A DNA stretch of 60,624 nucleotides, taken from the NCBI GenBank assembly GCA_031266775.1, contig JAISAQ010000050.1, positions 1-60,624 of the forward strand. Reading direction: 5' to 3'. The DNA is from Treponema sp. (GTDB taxonomy: Bacteria > Spirochaetota > Spirochaetia > Treponematales > Breznakiellaceae). This document shows positions 58,202 to 60,624 of this stretch, piece after piece. Numbering within the stretch: position 1 is the first letter of the stretch; each line of letters begins with the position of its first letter. A program made the translations under genes and the position numbers. The notes beneath the pieces are model-generated. The model saw only the letters and a list, made by a program, of their open reading frames with translations. It was not told where the DNA came from and ran no database searches.

Positions 58202-58918
58202 TCATCTTTTTCGTTTCAAGAGAATGTTTATAATGGCATCCACAGGATATAAAGACGCCGCTTTTTCATGCCATAGTCGGGCTTCCCGGTTTTTGTTGAG
58301 TTTCAGGCAGGCCAGTTCCGTCATCATAAAGAGATAAAAACGATCTTCTTTTTCCATGCTTTCGATGTTTTGTCCGGCTATTTCTTCAAGCGTGGAGAGG
58401 CCCCTTCGGACATTGCCGAAGGGCCAGGGCGCCGTTACCTGCTTAAGGGCAACCAGGTAACGCGCCGCCAGATTGTGCGGGTCCAGTTCCAGCGCTTTCT
58501 TCGCGTTTTCATCGATAAGCCCGGAATTGGAAAGCCCGTATGCGCGCCTTACCCCGCATAAAAGGGAGATATTCATGCCCAGAATCCGGTAGCCTTCCGA
58601 GCTTGGCCGCTGCGCCAAAGATTCTTTTGCCCGGACTATTCCCCGTTCATAAAACACCGCGGCCTCATCTTTTTCCCCTCTGACCCAATAAGAAAGTCCC
58701 ATGAGATACTCGCAACGGGAAAGGGTTAAAGATAAAAAATCGCCGGTACATTTCCTTTCGGTATCCTGTTTTGCCACCGCATACAGGCGCATAACTTCTG
58801 CAAGATCGGTGTTTTGCGCATATACCGTTTCACGAAACATACAAAAAGATTCGGGAAAGGTTTGCGCGTGAATAGTGATTGTAAAACACAATAAAGCGAA
58901 AAAAATGATTTTTTTTAT
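58202..58918 (-). CDS. periplasmic helical-repeat protein, paralogue of 55088-55819
   Basis: A 238-residue product with a classic signal peptide KKIIFFALLCFTITIHAQ, then TPR-like helices matching the gene at 55088 along most of its length (SRCEYLMGLSYWVRGEKDEAAVFYERGI, KKALELDPHNLAARYLVALKQV). The codon before KKII is ATA (58918-58916), with GGGG five bases upstream. The only standard starts upstream are TTGs that run into the TolC gene and add a non-signal stretch. I therefore place the start at ATA. AT-rich compared with its surroundings. Confidence 0.7.
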   Translation of the reverse strand: MKKIIFFALLCFTITIHAQTFPESFCMFRETVYAQNTDLAEVMRLYAVAKQDTERKCTGDFLSLTLSRCEYLMGLSYWVRGEKDEAAVFYERGIVRAKESLAQRPSSEGYRILGMNISLLCGVRRAYGLSNSGLIDENAKKALELDPHNLAARYLVALKQVTAPWPFGNVRRGLSTLEEIAGQNIESMEKEDRFYLFMMTELACLKLNKNREARLWHEKAASLYPVDAIINILLKRKR

Positions 58919-58956
58919 CTTTACCCCGTTATTATAAGTTCCATTGTATAAACACC

Positions 58957-60306
58957 TTACCGGACATTTCCTGTTGCCAGTTCCCAATCGTAATACACGC
59001 AATGGTACTCAAACAACGCGTTTTCAAGGCCAAGCCGCGCCTTGTCAAGTTTGTCCTGGGCGTCGGAAACGGAAAGCCTGGTTCCTGCCCCGTTTGTGTA
59101 CGCGCTTTGGGCAAGGGCAACGGCCCGTCCGGCCATTTCCTCAATGGACTTCGCCGACTCAAACCGCTCCTTTGCCTCGGTAAAACGGAGGCGAAGCTCG
59201 ATAAACTGTCTCTCAATGTCTTGCTGTTTCCGGCGCAAGGCAAGGGCGGCTTTTTCCTGTTCGAGGCCCGCGGCTTTAACCGCGGCGATACGGGCGCCCC
59301 CGGCGAACAGGGGAATCGTTGCGGTGACGCTTAGTTTTGAGGAAGTGGTATCATAATCACCGGTGAGGGTATCGTTGCCCATGCCGGCCCAGCCCCAGGA
59401 AAAGCCCGCGCTGATAGTTGGGGCAAAGGTAGAATAGGCGCTTTTTTTACTTATGTCGGCAAGCTGTTTGGACATGACGAGGGCCTGAAAATCCGGCCTC
59501 TTCGCAAGGCTGCCGCCGGTTATAGTGCTGCCGGCTATATAGCTGCCATCTTCGGTAAGGCCGGGGATTGAGAGGGGCGACTCGTCAAATACTTCTGTCA
59601 AACGCACATCTTCCGCAAGCGGTATTCCGGCGAGGTTTTTGAAAGCCGACAAAACAAGGGCGGCGTTCTTGCGGGCTTCCGCCGTATCGGTGATTTTCGA
59701 TTTCCAGTCCACCTGGGAGATTAATACATCAAGCTCTGTCGCGGTCCCGGTCCTGTATCTGCGTTCGGCGCTTTCGCAGATTTCACGGCTCAAGTTTTCT
59801 GAGCTTTCCCGGATACCTACCACCGTCAGGGCGAGCCGGGTTTGGGCGTAGAGTTTTTTTGCCGCGCACAAAACATTCTGCCTCGCGGCCTCAAGAGCCG
59901 TTTCCCGTATCTCCCTTCCTTTGCGGGCTTTTGAGTAAGTGGCTATGGCCTGGGGATCGAGGAGTTTTTGCTGAACGCCGATCCCAAGGGTTAGCTGATT
60001 GTCGTAATTCTGATCGACATCCTGATATATAAGGGGACCGCCGCCGGGCAATGATCCAACCGCCGCAGGCCGCATATCGTCCGTCAGGTTACGGTCATAC
60101 CCTGCCTGAAAACCCGCGCCGGGCAAAAGGGCGGACAGAGCCTGCCTTGCCGTTTGCGCCGCAATCTGCGCGTCCTTATGGGCCGCCTGAATATCCGCGT
60201 TGTTTGCTTCGACAAAAGCCAGATATTTTTTCAGATCGTAATCGTCCGAAAACACGCCCGCGGCATACAGAAGCGACAGGCAAAGGGCGATAAAGAATTT
60301 TTTCAT
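58957..60306 (-). CDS. TolC-family outer-membrane efflux protein
   Basis: A 449-residue product. The signal peptide is MKKFFIALCLSLLYAAGVFS. Two repeated outer-membrane efflux domains follow, with long helices (AALALRRKQQDIERQFIELRLRFTEAKERFESA) and turn motifs such as AERRYRTGTATELDVLISQ and AQSAYTNGAGTRLSVSDAQDKL. It forms the trimeric exit duct of RND or type I pumps. The start overlaps the stop of the RND pump gene (ATGA), so it belongs to that efflux operon, of which only the end is inside the window. Confidence 0.92.
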   Translation of the reverse strand: MKKFFIALCLSLLYAAGVFSDDYDLKKYLAFVEANNADIQAAHKDAQIAAQTARQALSALLPGAGFQAGYDRNLTDDMRPAAVGSLPGGGPLIYQDVDQNYDNQLTLGIGVQQKLLDPQAIATYSKARKGREIRETALEAARQNVLCAAKKLYAQTRLALTVVGIRESSENLSREICESAERRYRTGTATELDVLISQVDWKSKITDTAEARKNAALVLSAFKNLAGIPLAEDVRLTEVFDESPLSIPGLTEDGSYIAGSTITGGSLAKRPDFQALVMSKQLADISKKSAYSTFAPTISAGFSWGWAGMGNDTLTGDYDTTSSKLSVTATIPLFAGGARIAAVKAAGLEQEKAALALRRKQQDIERQFIELRLRFTEAKERFESAKSIEEMAGRAVALAQSAYTNGAGTRLSVSDAQDKLDKARLGLENALFEYHCVYYDWELATGNVR

Positions 60307-60624
60307 TTTTGCTTTCCTTTAAAGAGAAATTCAAGCGCCGGGGTAAGCCACAAGGTCAGTATGGTGGAAGCGACAATACCACTGATAATAATGACGCCCA
60401 TAGGTTTTCTGACTTCGGCGAATGACGCGCCTATACCGAGGGCCATAGGTATGGTGCCGAGTATAATGGCGATATTGCTCATCAGAATAGGCTTGAGCTT
60501 GGCCTGGCAGGAAGCGACAAGCGCTTTTCTTACTCCCTCTCCCTCCCTTCTGAGTTGATTGTAATAATCAAGCAAGAGAATCGCGTTATTAACCACAATG
60601 CCTACCAGCATGATGATGCCGATC
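60303..60624 (-). CDS. RND efflux transporter, C-terminal part (cut by window end)
   Basis: The last ~106 residues of an AcrB/MexB-type proton-driven pump. It shows GIVVNNAILLLDYYNQLRREG, matching the V-G-I-V-x-x-N-A-I-L signature, then ASCQAKLKPILMSNIAIILGTIPMALG and the final membrane helix. The 5' part continues beyond base 60624. It overlaps the tolC-like gene by four bases. Confidence 0.9.
   Translation of the reverse strand, partial: IGIIMLVGIVVNNAILLLDYYNQLRREGEGVRKALVASCQAKLKPILMSNIAIILGTIPMALGIGASFAEVRKPMGVIIISGIVASTILTLWLTPALEFLFKGKQK

Noticed and set aside
1..60624. CRISPR arrays, prophage, rRNA operons, complete insertion sequences
   Set aside because: No regularly spaced repeats, no cas, integrase or transposase genes, and no rRNA-like sequence were seen on either strand.

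Overview
The window looks like a chromosomal segment of a GC-rich treponeme-like spirochete, probably gut-associated. The evidence is two adjacent FlaB-type flagellins followed by flaG, fliD and a conserved treponemal gene string (unknown protein, PilZ, small protein, tsaE, tsaB, PAS-HD-GYP); the flgN-flgK-flgL-fliW-csrA operon; and an adenylate cyclase / FecR / outer-membrane gene trio. The genus is inferred from gene content and order recalled for Treponema; no database search was run.

Layout. 1-4757: NAD salvage (nicotinate phosphoribosyltransferase), a uridine-kinase-like protein with a threonyl-tRNA-synthetase-like front end, and a two-subunit Fe-S fumarase/tartrate dehydratase. 4813-15233: a carbohydrate locus with a LacI regulator, a GntR regulator fused to a sugar-binding-protein fold, a cytoplasmic GH2 beta-mannosidase-like enzyme, a three-gene sugar ABC importer without its own ATPase, and an FGGY sugar kinase. 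15264-21255: AroH chorismate mutase with a small membrane protein, an SPFH-like membrane protein, an outer-membrane-like protein, a lipoprotein and an extended RarA. 21286-30785: flagellins, FlaG, FliD, PilZ, TsaE/TsaB and HD-GYP. 30875-35290 (minus): csrA-fliW-flgL-flgK-flgN. 35376-36234: tRNA-His, -Arg, -Lys and -Gly with duplicated tRNA 3' ends and dense hairpins. 36306-38176: an SDR and an ERG4/ERG24-type sterol-reductase-like membrane protein. 38203-42920: adenylate cyclase, FecR protein, outer-membrane-like protein. 43075-49069: tRNA-Leu, trigger factor, clpP, clpX, lon. 49166-54874: IclR regulator, GT4 glycosyltransferase, nrdR, family-4 uracil-DNA glycosylase, priA. 55088-60624: two related periplasmic helical-repeat proteins flanking a GT2 glycosyltransferase and an acyltransferase, an AT-rich small gene, then a TolC/RND efflux pair cut by the window end.

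How the parts fit. The flagellar genes carry the components of a FliW-CsrA-flagellin feedback switch, with CsrA-like GGA motifs at the Shine-Dalgarno sites of both flagellins and flaG, and sigma-28-like boxes before the first flagellin and before flgN. Next to this operon, after tRNA-Arg, lie hairpins that present CAGGATG in the loop, the motif of CsrB-type CsrA-sequestering RNAs. That non-coding stretch is the most novel candidate here, but it remains a hypothesis. Other notable points are the SDR/sterol-reductase pair, the GntR-SBP fusion, and four genes whose best start codon is not ATG, GTG or TTG (CTG/ATT, ATA, ACG, ATA).
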